NCBI RefSeq assembly: GCF_900454025.1
Contig: NZ_UGQM01000001.1
Span: forward strand, 2,914,001-2,978,000
Source: Mycolicibacterium gilvum
GTDB taxonomy: Bacteria; Actinomycetota; Actinomycetes; Mycobacteriales; Mycobacteriaceae
DNA length: 64,000 nucleotides
Direction of reading: 5' to 3'
Position numbers and translations under genes: made by a program
Shown here: piece by piece, positions 21,503-30,365 of the stretch
Position numbering within the stretch: the first letter of the stretch is position 1
Layout: every line of letters begins with the position of its first letter
Notes under the pieces: model-generated
Told to the model about the DNA's origin: nothing
The model's input: only the letters and a program-made list of their open reading frames with translations
Database searches by the model: none

Positions 21503-22999
21503 CTCCTGTTCCAGCACCGCCTCGAGGTCGCCGAGCCGCTCCATCGACGACACCGCCCGTCGCGTCCGCATGTTCTTCGCGAGCCGGTCGCGGTGGCGGT
21601 GGGTGAATGCCCAGTAGCCGGCCGTGAAGGGGCACGCGTCCTCACCGAGGCGCTTCTTCGGGTCGTAGGGGCAGTCGCCACAGTGATCGCTCATCTTGTT
21701 GATGTAGGCGCCGCCGGAGGTGTACGGCTTGGTGGCCAGCAGTCCGCCGTCGGCGTGCTGGCTCATGCCGACGACGTTGGTGGGCATCACCCAGCGGAAG
21801 CCGTCGACGTAGGCGGTCGCGAACCATTCGGTGAGTTCGTCCGGCCGGTAACCGCGCTGCAGCGCGTGGCTGCCGAGGATCATCAGGCGCTGGATGTGGT
21901 GGGTCCAGCCGCGGTCGCGGACACCTTTGAGCGCGTGGTGCAGGCATTGCGCGGTGACGGCGTCGGCGTCGAGGTCGGCCCACCAGTCCGGTAGCGGCGT
22001 ACGGGCGTTCAGTTCGTTCTTCTGCGTGTAGTCCGGTCCGAAATGCCAGTAGAGATGCCACATGTACTCGCGCCAGCCGAGGATCTGCCGGATGAAGCCC
22101 TCGACCGCCGCCAGGGGTGCCTGCTTGTCGCGGTAGGCCCGTTCCGCAGCCTCGACGGCGTCCAGCGGGTGCAGGACGCCGAGGTTGAGCGGCACCGACA
22201 GCAGTGAGTGCGACATGGCCCAGTCCTGGCCCATCATCGCGTCCTCGTAGCGGCCGAAGTGGGGGAGACGGTGCTCGACGAACCGGGAGAGTGCGCGCTT
22301 GGCCTCGGCGGGCGTGACGGCGAACAGGCGGGGCCCGTCGACGCCGACGGTATCGAGGTTCATCGCGTCGAGATCCTCTCGGACCCGGGCGTCGATGTCG
22401 TCCTCGCGAGGTTTGTAGGGAGCCGGCACGTCGAGCGTCGTCTGCTTCTTCGGCGGGGGTTCCCGGTTGTCCTCGTCGTAGTTCCACCGGTTGCCGACGG
22501 GCTCGTTGCCGTCCATCAGGACGTCGAAGCGGCGCCGTTGGTCGCGGTAGAAGTCCTCCATCCGAAAACGGGTTCGTTTTCCCGCCCAGTCCTGAAAATC
22601 TTTGCGCGGTAGCGCGAATGTGGGGGTCGGCAGGATGTCGGCGACCAGGCCCCGTTCCTTGAGTCGGTGGACGAACCTCTCGGCGGCGTGCGAGGTGGGT
22701 TCGTGGACGAGGACGGGCCGCTTGAAGGTCTCCAGGGCGTCGGTGTAGGTATCGGCGCGGAGCAGGGTCGCGCGGTCACTGAGATCGTGGGCGGCGTGGC
22801 GCAGCGCGGACAGAACCAGGTGCAGTTTCTGGCGGTGGTAGCGCCGTTTGCGCAACGCGGCGGTTGCTTCGACCAAGAGGACCTCACGGTGGGCGTGCTC
22901 GCCACCGTGGACGGCCGGACCGAGCTGGTCGGCGAACAACCACAGGGGAGTGTCGTCGGTGCTCACGTCGTCGGGATGCCCGGTGGCGGGGGTGACCAT
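21482..22999 (-). CDS. Fe-S bacterial photolyase/cryptochrome (PhrB/CryB-like)
   Basis: A 505-aa member of the deoxyribodipyrimidine-photolyase-related family. The N-terminal alpha/beta domain begins LWLFADQLGP. The C-terminal FAD domain carries the cysteines of a 4Fe-4S cluster (KMSDHCGDCPYDPKK and GEDACPF near the C-terminus). PhrB enzymes repair (6-4) photoproducts using FAD and a lumazine antenna. Start 22999 is taken; GTG 22966 (STDDTPLWLF) is an equally plausible start. It is transcribed away from the tRNA-Pro gene. Confidence 0.87.
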   Translation of the reverse strand: MVTPATGHPDDVSTDDTPLWLFADQLGPAVHGGEHAHREVLLVEATAALRKRRYHRQKLHLVLSALRHAAHDLSDRATLLRADTYTDALETFKRPVLVHEPTSHAAERFVHRLKERGLVADILPTPTFALPRKDFQDWAGKRTRFRMEDFYRDQRRRFDVLMDGNEPVGNRWNYDEDNREPPPKKQTTLDVPAPYKPREDDIDARVREDLDAMNLDTVGVDGPRLFAVTPAEAKRALSRFVEHRLPHFGRYEDAMMGQDWAMSHSLLSVPLNLGVLHPLDAVEAAERAYRDKQAPLAAVEGFIRQILGWREYMWHLYWHFGPDYTQKNELNARTPLPDWWADLDADAVTAQCLHHALKGVRDRGWTHHIQRLMILGSHALQRGYRPDELTEWFATAYVDGFRWVMPTNVVGMSQHADGGLLATKPYTSGGAYINKMSDHCGDCPYDPKKRLGEDACPFTAGYWAFTHRHRDRLAKNMRTRRAVSSMERLGDLEAVLEQESARDGF

Positions 23000-23068
23000 G
23001 CGGTTGGGATTCCGGTGTCACGCTGATGTAAGCTTTCGACCGCCTACCGGCGATCCCGGGAGGCACCG

Positions 23069-23144
<76 letters not shown>

Positions 23145-23203
23145 GAGAGAAGTAGGCTTGACCTGCCCTTTAGCCGGAGGAGGCCAGGTGGGTGCCGGGG
23201 GTA

Positions 23204-23223
23204 TTGGGACCACCTTGGGACCA
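23204..23223 (+). repeat. paired TTGGGACCA motif, left end (candidate arm-type sites)
   Basis: TTGGGACCA occurs twice in direct orientation at 23204-23212 and 23215-23223, spaced 11 bp (one helical turn), 60-80 bp inside attL. The same paired arrangement, also at 11 bp, occurs near attR. This is a candidate integrase or Xis arm-binding site. Confidence 0.5.
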
Positions 23224-23321
23224 GATTGGCCGACCCTCGGTGGGTGCGCTGGTACCTTGGCCACCACTCGTCCGGTTTGTAATCGGCATTCGCTATCGCG
23301 GCGGGGACACTAGGGGACGGT

Positions 23322-24305
23322 ATGTCAGACGACCTGGCACTCGACCGTCCGCTGGGTATCGACGGGCAGGCGTGGGCCGCGATCGTTGGTCACCGCGGTC
23401 GCTTGGCCGAAGCTAGGCCTGGTGCCGACAGGTCACTAATTCTTGGGCGCGCTAAGGAACTTGCCGAATCTGTCGCAAGAGTCGTGATCACTGAGCGCGG
23501 GGAAGTGGCTCCAGCTTCAACAGATTTTCCGGCACTCATCGATTCCGCTCATGCGGTGCTCAAGCGCCAGCCGGGAGCGCATCTCAGCAACGATCCTGAC
23601 CTACGCAACCTCGTTCAGAACGCGATGAAGATCGTCAAGAGCGTCGGTGTCATCCGCAACACCTTCGGCTCCGGTCACGGCCGCGCTCGCGAGCCTGTGG
23701 TCGAGCAGGAGATGGTCGATGTCGTTGTTCCAGCGACGATGCTGTGGGTGCGCTGGGCTCTGCGCCGACTGGCGCCACTGATCCTCGGCCAACCCGCAAC
23801 TTTGATCAGTGACCTGCTCGACGGTGCGGTCTTCTACAAAGGAAACCTTGCAGAGCGACTACGGGCTGCCAACATCGCCGGCCTCGACGCGGCGATCCAA
23901 CAGAAGCTCGGGAATGCGGTAGGTATTCGTGCAATGCGCGATACCGTGCTCGTCCAGGTCGAGGGCGTTCAAGCATGTGCGAATTCTGATTCGCTCGACG
24001 ACTGGCCGGCGCACTACCGGCGCGGTGTGGTGGACGGCCTACTGTTCGACGAGAACGGCAACGCGCGACCTACACGGTGGGCCTTCGAGCGCGTGCCTGG
24101 CGTTCTCGGCCCGATCGAGGACCAGGCCGTCGAGCTGGACAGGCTGTGTCGGCTTCTTGGCAACGAGCATTTCGAAACTGGCGATTACCCAACGGACTAT
24201 GAGCTGTGGTCCTTCGCTAAGGGACTTAGCGAACGGTTTGGGCTGTCCGCTCGCTCGCATTGGTCAAACATCGTTTCGCTCTTTGATCCGGGCGCGCCAT
24301 TCTGA
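23322..24305 (+). CDS. Abi-C (abortive infection C-terminal domain) family protein
   Basis: A 327-aa protein. The central region has the Abi_C hallmark: a short helix, LRNLVQNAMKIVKSVGVIRN, then FGSGHGRAREPV, resembling the RNxxGxGHG signature of that family. A C-terminal helical region of about 150 aa follows. It is the first gene inside attL, with an AGGGGAC ribosome-binding site 5 nt before ATG 23322. It is convergent with the integrase gene. A role in phage exclusion is inferred from the family name and location; the biochemical activity is unknown. Confidence 0.65.
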   Translation: MSDDLALDRPLGIDGQAWAAIVGHRGRLAEARPGADRSLILGRAKELAESVARVVITERGEVAPASTDFPALIDSAHAVLKRQPGAHLSNDPDLRNLVQNAMKIVKSVGVIRNTFGSGHGRAREPVVEQEMVDVVVPATMLWVRWALRRLAPLILGQPATLISDLLDGAVFYKGNLAERLRAANIAGLDAAIQQKLGNAVGIRAMRDTVLVQVEGVQACANSDSLDDWPAHYRRGVVDGLLFDENGNARPTRWAFERVPGVLGPIEDQAVELDRLCRLLGNEHFETGDYPTDYELWSFAKGLSERFGLSARSHWSNIVSLFDPGAPF

Positions 24306-24329
24306 CCCGGTATTACATCGGGGAGCGGT

Positions 24330-25558
24330 CTAGATTGCCCGCAGCTTGCGCCCAGCGGTCGACGACAGATGGCGCGTGAGCAACTCACCGGCATCAGCGA
24401 CGGATTGCCGATCGGGATGTAGGTAGCGCTGGGTGGTGGTGATGCAGCCGTGGCCGGCGATCTTGCGCAGGCTGTGCAGTGGGACGCCAGCATCGGCCAT
24501 CCAGGTAAGGCCCGTGTGTCGAAGGCCGTGCCGTTTAAGCTGGTCGTAGCCCAGCTTGGTGACCACCTCATCCCATGAGGTCGCGTCACGCAGGGTGGCA
24601 GTGGTAATGCGGCCGCCCCGCGGGCCGGTGAAGAGCCGGGCATCCGGCTCGCCGTTGGCGACTTCGATCCGCCGCCGGACCAGATCGCGGATCGACTCGA
24701 TCAGCGGCACCTGGCGTGCCCGTCGGCCTTTGGTGTTCTTGTCGACCAGCCCGCCACCAGAGGCGCTCGTACCGCAATCTTGGAGTTCACCGGGAGACGG
24801 CGTGGTCTGACGACACACGGTCCAGACCCAGTTGTCAGTGTCGATGTCGCGCACCAGACAGCCGGAAACTTCACCGATGCGCGCGGCGGTGCAGGCCTCG
24901 AAGATCACGGCGTCGCCCCAGCCTTGGTACTTGTCGGCGGAGTTCGCAACCAATGCGTCAGCGAGGCTCACGAGAGCGGACCAGTCCGGTAGTGCCAGGG
25001 CACGCGGGTCGTCGAGCTCATCCTCGGCGAGCTTGTACTCGCGCTGCCATCCGCTGATGCGCGCCGGGTTCCGATCGATGATGCCGTCACGGTGGGCCTG
25101 CTCCATGACCCGCACCAGCACGGCGAGACTGTTCTTCACGGTCGACCGACTGCAGTCGTCGGCGATCCACGCGTGGACGGCCCGATCGACCGCTCCGTTG
25201 GTGATCTGGCGAGAGGCAGATGGCCAAGCGACGGGACGACTCGCTTGCGCCACCCGGCGAGGTAAGGATCGGTGGTTTTGCTTTCGAGGCCACGCAGCGC
25301 CAGCTTCATGTTGCCTGTGCCATAGTCGGAAAGTGTCGTGGTTGCCGCGTTCGGATCGATGCCGCGGCCGGCGGACTGACGCATCCGAGCGATCCACTCC
25401 TCGGCGGCTTCGCGCGCGGCGAACGTCTCGGATTTGGAGACTCGCTTTTGGGCCGCCGGATCGACCCACCGGACACGTGCGCGGTACACTCCGCCGGAGC
25501 GCGGTTCGATATCGGCCGATAACGAAATGCCCAGTGGCAGGGTAACTTTGTCGGCCAC
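24330..25558 (-). pseudogene. int: AICE tyrosine integrase, disrupted by a 1-nt frameshift
   Basis: Intact, this would be a 409-aa pSAM2-type integrase. The N-terminal arm/core part reads in one frame (start GTG 25558, sharing one base with the excisionase stop; ADKVTLPLGIS... to KRVVPSLGHLPLA). The catalytic part reads in another frame from about 25205 (QITNGAVDRAVHAWIA...). The catalytic residues are intact: Arg in AARIGE, H-x-x-R in HGLRHTG, His in AGHGC and Tyr in TTTQRYLH. One base is missing near 25206-25208; the total span of 1229 nt is one short of a codon multiple. It is either a true inactivating mutation or a sequencing error. Confidence 0.88.
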
Positions 25559-25764
25559 TACGCCACCTCGCTTGGATCGAAGCGCCGACTGGCGAGCCAC
25601 TTCTCAACGTCGTCCGAGTTGTACATGAACACCCGACCAGATATTTGAACGAATGCCGGGCCCTGCGGCGGTCGCGCGGTTCGCCAACGTCGGATGGTCG
25701 ACGCGTCGACGTGAAGGAGTTCGGCAAGCTCGTTGCTACTGTACCAACGCCCATCCACAAGCAT
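25558..25764 (-). CDS. xis: excisionase / AlpA-MerR-type helix-turn-helix protein
   Basis: A 68-aa DNA-binding protein with the winged helix-turn-helix signature of AICE excisionases (SSNELAELLHVDASTIRRWR, then GRVFMYNSDDVEKWL). The stop codon overlaps the integrase start by one base, the usual xis-int coupling. It is expected to direct excision with Int. Confidence 0.85.
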   Translation of the reverse strand: MLVDGRWYSSNELAELLHVDASTIRRWRTARPPQGPAFVQISGRVFMYNSDDVEKWLASRRFDPSEVA

Positions 25765-25771
25765 CGTTGGT

Positions 25772-27142
25772 TCACGCCCCTTCCTTCAATGCGCTGCGCC
25801 CGGCGAGCCGTTGCTCACGAGCGCGAGTAGAAGCCGAAACGACCAGCAGGCGGTCACCGACGTTGTCGTAGCCCGAGCGGTCGAACTCCCACATCAGCGG
25901 CTGGACGGTGGTGCCCTCCGATCCCGAGTCGGCCTGCTCGCGGCGCCAGGCAGCGCGCTGGTCACGCAGCGCCTTCATGGTCGTCGAAAACTGTCGGGAC
26001 TTGCTCGTCACGTGCCCTCGGAAGCCGAGGGTGTGCAGCCAGAGGACCATTTCCTGATATCGCTCTTCGCGGGCGACGGAAGCGATCGTATGGAGTATGC
26101 GGCGCACATGGTCCGTCACATCGATTTGATCGATTCCTTCCTCGCTCAGACGCCGGGCATCAAGGCCAAGATCTGTCACGGACTTGGTGACGTACTTGGC
26201 CAGATAACCGGCAACGCGGCGGTTGTGGATATCGGTGTCAGTGCCGGCCATACCGGCCCCGCTGATGCACTTGATATCCAATTGCTCGCCGAAGCGCAGA
26301 ACGGCCTCGTTGCCGATCGCGAGCTTGGTGTCGAACGCCGCCCGCCGCACCAACTCGACGAACGCGCCCATCTCCAGATTGGCGTCCGGAGGAGAAAGCG
26401 CTTCTCCCGGAGGCGACGCCGCATCCAGTCGGATGACGGCGTGGAAGTGAGGAACGCCCCTTCGTTGTAGCTCAACAACTTTGACGAAGGACGGCCGTGT
26501 ACCCATCGGATCGACTCCGCGGGTTCTCAGTTCTTGGGCGAGGAATCGACGGAGACGAATCGTAAATCGACGCCAGAGTTCGGGAGCGTGCCAGGCGAAC
26601 AGAACGTGACCCACGTAGTCATAGCAATCTATGCATATCGGCTGGCCCACGGCGGGGTCCTCAGCGTGATGAGCGCAGTCGCATCGGACGATTCGTCCAT
26701 GACCGCACTGTGTCGCCTGCCGACCGCCGGGATGGCACTGCCCGTTGTGTCGGATTGTGTGGACAGCGCCGAAACTCGGCGCGGTGAGCGTGACGAACAA
26801 CTGGGGGTGGTCGGCCACGGTGTTGGGAATACCGTGATGGCCGCCGTCGAGGCCGGCGTGGATCAGCTGCCAGATGTCGCGGGCATACAGATCAGAGCAT
26901 GACGGGCACGCCAACGCGCGACGGTTGTTACACCTCGTAAGTACGTGATGCTGTCGGCCGAACTCGTCGGAGGCCTCCAGGCGAATTGGGCTCGCGCAGA
27001 ACCCGGACCTCTCTGCGGTATCCCACCAGGTGTCGAAACCAGGAGACGAAGCCCGCCGCACCATCTGTGCCAGAAGCGCGGTTCCGTCGACGTCGGCCTG
27101 TGCCCCTGGCAGCGTGGGGATGTCCGCAGCGAACCTATTCAC
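25772..27142 (-). CDS. RepSA-like replication initiator
   Basis: A 456-aa AICE replication initiator. It has Cys/His-rich zinc-binding stretches (CNNRRALACPSC; CDCAHHAEDP; CIDCYDYVGH) and an HUH-like motif, GVPHFHAVIRLD. The putative Tyr motif GYLAKYVTKS lies 3' of it, as in rolling-circle initiators of pSAM2. It should nick the origin and replicate the excised circle. The GTG start overlaps the traB-like stop (GTGA); the stop is 7 nt before xis. It is in the same leftward operon as xis-int. Confidence 0.85.
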   Translation of the reverse strand: MNRFAADIPTLPGAQADVDGTALLAQMVRRASSPGFDTWWDTAERSGFCASPIRLEASDEFGRQHHVLTRCNNRRALACPSCSDLYARDIWQLIHAGLDGGHHGIPNTVADHPQLFVTLTAPSFGAVHTIRHNGQCHPGGRQATQCGHGRIVRCDCAHHAEDPAVGQPICIDCYDYVGHVLFAWHAPELWRRFTIRLRRFLAQELRTRGVDPMGTRPSFVKVVELQRRGVPHFHAVIRLDAASPPGEALSPPDANLEMGAFVELVRRAAFDTKLAIGNEAVLRFGEQLDIKCISGAGMAGTDTDIHNRRVAGYLAKYVTKSVTDLGLDARRLSEEGIDQIDVTDHVRRILHTIASVAREERYQEMVLWLHTLGFRGHVTSKSRQFSTTMKALRDQRAAWRREQADSGSEGTTVQPLMWEFDRSGYDNVGDRLLVVSASTRAREQRLAGRSALKEGA

Positions 27143-28542
27143 CGTGCTGACTTTCCAGGGCAGGGACTGAAATGCTCAGCAAGATAGTCGATATCGTCGT
27201 CAGTGACATGGAAAGCGCGCACCCTTAGCGGTTCGGCGCGCCCGTCCTGACAGACATACGCCACACCAGGAGTCGCCGTCGATATCTCATCGCAGAGCGC
27301 TCCAGCGTCACGGGCAGCGGCGCCCAGGACCATCGTTGTCTGCGTGGTCTCGGTCATCCGCATCCCGACCCGAACGGAGAACAACTGCCGGATCGGTAAC
27401 ACGTCCTTCGAGGGGTCTTGCACTGCCGCGACCACGGAAACACCAACCGCGCGACCCTGAGAGAGCAACAACCCGAGGAGTTGCTCGACTTCGGAACGAA
27501 CTTTGCGATCGCTGATATAGGCAGTCAGCGAGGCGATCTCATCCACCACGACCACGAGGAGGGGCGCAGAGGTTGACGGGGTGTGCAAGCGGGTGTGCCC
27601 GCGAAGGCGCTGCGCCCGGTGCTGCATGACCTGGGCCGCCGCCCGCAGCAACGCGAGTGTGCGTTCGCCGTTGTCGTAGGCGAATCCGGCGAACAGTCGC
27701 TGTCCACGACCAAACTCCATGCCTCCCTTGGGATCGACGACCAAGATCCGGACGGTCCCGGCCCGTATTCCTGGGGCGAGGCCGGAGATGAGCGACCAAA
27801 GAACTGATCCTTTACCCGCGCCGGTGGCGCCAGCGACCATAATATGGTGGCCCAAGACCGGTATACGCCAAGGCTTTCCGGACTCGATGATGCCGATATC
27901 GATGTTCGTGAGGTCAGCACGGGATTCACGGATCGGCCGTCGCAGCCGGATGGAGACGGCCAAAGCATCGCCGTGATGCACGGTGATGTTGACCTCGCCG
28001 GGTTTGTGAGAACGAACTGTCACCCGCTCGGCCCGGAAGGCTTCGGCGAGCGCGAGCGTCTTTTTCTGCCAGTCGGCCGCCGACTGCCCGACAAGAATCT
28101 GAACGACAACGACGTCACGGGTCGCACCAATCGATACCGACCGAAGCGTCGGCACTAGCGTGCGATTGGCCATTGAGGCCGTCAGACCATGCAACGTGCA
28201 GATGGTCTCCCAGCGGTGTCGATAGATCCACCAGGTCCGCCATCGCGACCGCATCCTGGCGGTAATCCATTCGTCGAACGACTCGGGTGAGAGGCATGCC
28301 CACGCCGCCAGAGTTGTCCCCGATGCGACGGCGACGAGCAATCCAAGGATCGGCGCGTACTGAATTCCAACCCAGAGGCTCACGAGCAAGGGCAGGCTGA
28401 TCATCGGAAACAGCACCGACCACCAAATGAGGACACCGAGTCCCTTCGCCACACCCGTGAGGATCAGCGTGATGGTCTCGTCCCACTCGGACTCAGTGCT
28501 GCCTGACGCTTTCGGCTTACGGGCGTTCGAGGAATCAAACAT
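27139..28542 (-). CDS. TraB/FtsK-SpoIIIE-type DNA translocase
   Basis: A 467-aa protein with two N-terminal transmembrane helices (about residues 28-75) and a cytoplasmic FtsK-type ATPase with Walker A GATGAGKGS near residue 238 and Walker B LLVVVVDEIASL. AICEs transfer double-stranded DNA from cell to cell with a single TraB hexamer that recognises clt repeats. An AAGGAG ribosome-binding site precedes ATG 28542. It is smaller than many TraB proteins, and a C-terminal winged helix is not obvious. Confidence 0.85.
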   Translation of the reverse strand: MFDSSNARKPKASGSTESEWDETITLILTGVAKGLGVLIWWSVLFPMISLPLLVSLWVGIQYAPILGLLVAVASGTTLAAWACLSPESFDEWITARMRSRWRTWWIYRHRWETICTLHGLTASMANRTLVPTLRSVSIGATRDVVVVQILVGQSAADWQKKTLALAEAFRAERVTVRSHKPGEVNITVHHGDALAVSIRLRRPIRESRADLTNIDIGIIESGKPWRIPVLGHHIMVAGATGAGKGSVLWSLISGLAPGIRAGTVRILVVDPKGGMEFGRGQRLFAGFAYDNGERTLALLRAAAQVMQHRAQRLRGHTRLHTPSTSAPLLVVVVDEIASLTAYISDRKVRSEVEQLLGLLLSQGRAVGVSVVAAVQDPSKDVLPIRQLFSVRVGMRMTETTQTTMVLGAAARDAGALCDEISTATPGVAYVCQDGRAEPLRVRAFHVTDDDIDYLAEHFSPCPGKSAR

Positions 28543-28560
28543 TGCATTCTCCTTCGAGAA

Positions 28561-28608
28561 TCGGGGACTGCATCACCGCTTGACCGCGGTCGATGACGCA
28601 GTCCCCGA
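28561..28608. promoter_or_regulatory. extended inverted repeat upstream of the traB-like gene
   Basis: TCGGGGACTGC (28561-28571) and GCAGTCCCCGA (28598-28608) form a perfect 11-bp inverted repeat around a 26-nt centre. The centre itself contains a perfect 10-bp palindrome, GACCGCGGTC (28582-28591). It fills the 75-bp gap between the traB-like gene and the SCO3933-type gene. It could be an origin, a transfer locus, an operator or an RNA stem controlling traB. Confidence 0.6.
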
Positions 28609-28617
28609 CCAACTCGC

Positions 28618-29001
28618 TCAGGCGGCCGTCTTGCCGGGACCGGCCGGCGTTCCTGATGGGGGCGCCGATCTCGGCGGGGCGACCACCCCAGATAGCGGTG
28701 CACCGGAAGCGCGGATGGCGTCTGCCCGGTAGGCGACACCGCTGCGCCCGTCTTGGTTCCAAGGGGACGCGATGAGGCCGTCAACCTGAACGGGCTGGGC
28801 AACGCTCACTCCGGGGTCACCGGCGACGGTGACGGCGATGACCTCGGCACCCGAAACATCGAGCGCCATCAGCTGCACCTGCCACAGCGGCTGGCCGGTC
28901 TCGCGGTCGATCCGGGGTTGCCCCGTGTCGAATGCCACGCGCTGCTCCGGTGCCCGCGTGCAGACGAACGACACCCCGGTTGTATCAATCTTCAGTTTCA
29001 T
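28618..29001 (-). CDS. SCO3933-family AICE protein
   Basis: A 127-aa protein resembling the SCO3933 regulatory family found in most actinomycete AICEs. An N-terminal beta-rich domain (VSFVCTRAPEQRV ... RETGQPLWQVQLMALD) leads to the conserved PWNQDGRSGVAYRADAI and a disordered Pro/Gly tail. ATG 29001 is chosen for its CAGGAG ribosome-binding site; the frame is open further upstream. It is the first gene of the leftward transfer/replication operon. Confidence 0.72.
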   Translation of the reverse strand: MKLKIDTTGVSFVCTRAPEQRVAFDTGQPRIDRETGQPLWQVQLMALDVSGAEVIAVTVAGDPGVSVAQPVQVDGLIASPWNQDGRSGVAYRADAIRASGAPLSGVVAPPRSAPPSGTPAGPGKTAA

Positions 29002-29029
29002 CGGATTTGCTCCTGACCTGTTATTTGTT

Positions 29030-29043
29030 GTGGCGATCGCCAC
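29030..29043. promoter_or_regulatory. 14-bp perfect palindrome in the AICE divergent region
   Basis: GTGGCGATCGCCAC is a perfect palindrome located 29 nt upstream of the SCO3933-type gene, in the 161-bp region divergent from the regulator gene. It is a plausible operator for the XRE-type regulator. Confidence 0.4.
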
Positions 29044-29162
29044 TAGGCCAGAACACCAGCGGGCTGCCGATCGGTGTAAGGGAGCTGCAGGGAGACGGGG
29101 GGAGACCGAAACCGCGCGCAAAGGTGCAGCTAGCTGTCCGGTTGATCAGGCAAAATCGGAAT

Positions 29163-30365
29163 GTGGCCGACGCCGCAGCTTCACGACCAGCAAGCGCACA
29201 GCGACTTCGTGCTGCGCGCGCTGATTGGGGCTGGAGTCAGAACGACCTGACCGCTGAAGTTGCGCGGGTTCGGGCAAAGCAGCGGCTGGAACCCATCGAC
29301 CCTGATTCGCTTCGGCGGCAGATCGTCGAGTTCGAACGGGGGCGTCAGCCAGGCCCACTGTGGAGGGGGCTCTTGGCCGAAGCGCTTCAGGAGGATGAGG
29401 ACCGGCTATTCGGTTTGGCCGTCGACACGAATCTTCCGCGTCCGCTGCTGGTTCAAACTGAGTTCGACAGCGACGTGCTCGCCGTCATCTTGGAACAGCG
29501 TGCGGCGCACATCAGGGCTGAACACCTGTTCGGACCCGCATACGCCCGAGAACTGGTGGACCGTGACTTGACCACGATTGAGGAACTGATCCGCACTGCT
29601 CCGCCAGCCATACGCCCCGAGATGCGTCGGGCCGCGGGGCGCATCGCTGAGCTTGGTGGCTGGATTGCCCAGGACAGCGGTGATGGGCTGAAAGCCCTGG
29701 AGCTGACGACACGAGCAGAGGATCACCTCCGGTCTGCGGACCCCTCGTTGCAGGCGACCATCCTCATGCGCCGCTCCAACATCGTGCTGCACTCCGATCC
29801 AGGTCTTGCGCTCGAACTGGCAGACGCCGCGGCGCGACTCATCAGCGGGATCTCCGTAGGGCGGCTCGCGGCAAGCATCGCGCGCCAGCAAGCGCTGGCA
29901 GCTGCTGCCGATCGCGACCGGCGGGCCTTTGCCCGGCTATCTGCGCACGCAATCCACGTCGCACAGATCGAGCCGATTGCCGACGATCATGCGATTTATG
30001 CCTCGCCTGCCTACGTTGCCGGCGAGATCGCCTCGGGGTTGATGATGTTCGGCGATGCGGCGAATGCGTTGGAATTTCTCCGCGAACACCATCGGAGCTG
30101 GCCTAGCGGCCAGCATCGCGATTTCGCCGTGGCCTCGGCTCGGTTGCTGCGAGCGACGATCATGCTCGGGGACTACCACAGCGCGGTCGAACAGCTTCCG
30201 CGGACGGTCAGCGCGTACTTGTCGGCACCGTCAGACCGGACACGGCGCGAACTACGCCAGTGCCGCAAGCTAATTCGTGACCGATCCAGAGCGGCAACGA
30301 CTCTGCCTCTGCAAACGCTGCGCAGAAAAATCGAGGATACTTTGCGAGGAGACCTAACCCCGTGA
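29163..30365 (+). CDS. XRE-type regulator with C-terminal helical (TPR-like) domain
   Basis: A 400-aa protein. The N-terminal helix-turn-helix (RLRAARADWGWSQNDLTAEVARV) is followed by about 320 residues of alanine-rich helical repeats. It has the size and layout of the transcriptional regulators in actinomycete AICEs. GTG 29163 is chosen; upstream in-frame starts exist. It is divergent from the transfer operon and overlaps the creatininase-like gene by 4 nt. Proposed role: control of excision, replication and transfer. Confidence 0.75.
   Translation: MADAAASRPASAQRLRAARADWGWSQNDLTAEVARVRAKQRLEPIDPDSLRRQIVEFERGRQPGPLWRGLLAEALQEDEDRLFGLAVDTNLPRPLLVQTEFDSDVLAVILEQRAAHIRAEHLFGPAYARELVDRDLTTIEELIRTAPPAIRPEMRRAAGRIAELGGWIAQDSGDGLKALELTTRAEDHLRSADPSLQATILMRRSNIVLHSDPGLALELADAAARLISGISVGRLAASIARQQALAAAADRDRRAFARLSAHAIHVAQIEPIADDHAIYASPAYVAGEIASGLMMFGDAANALEFLREHHRSWPSGQHRDFAVASARLLRATIMLGDYHSAVEQLPRTVSAYLSAPSDRTRRELRQCRKLIRDRSRAATTLPLQTLRRKIEDTLRGDLTP

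Noticed and set aside
25200..25215. Programmed ribosomal frameshift in the integrase
   Set aside because: No slippery heptamer or downstream structure is seen, and integrases of this family are single-frame.
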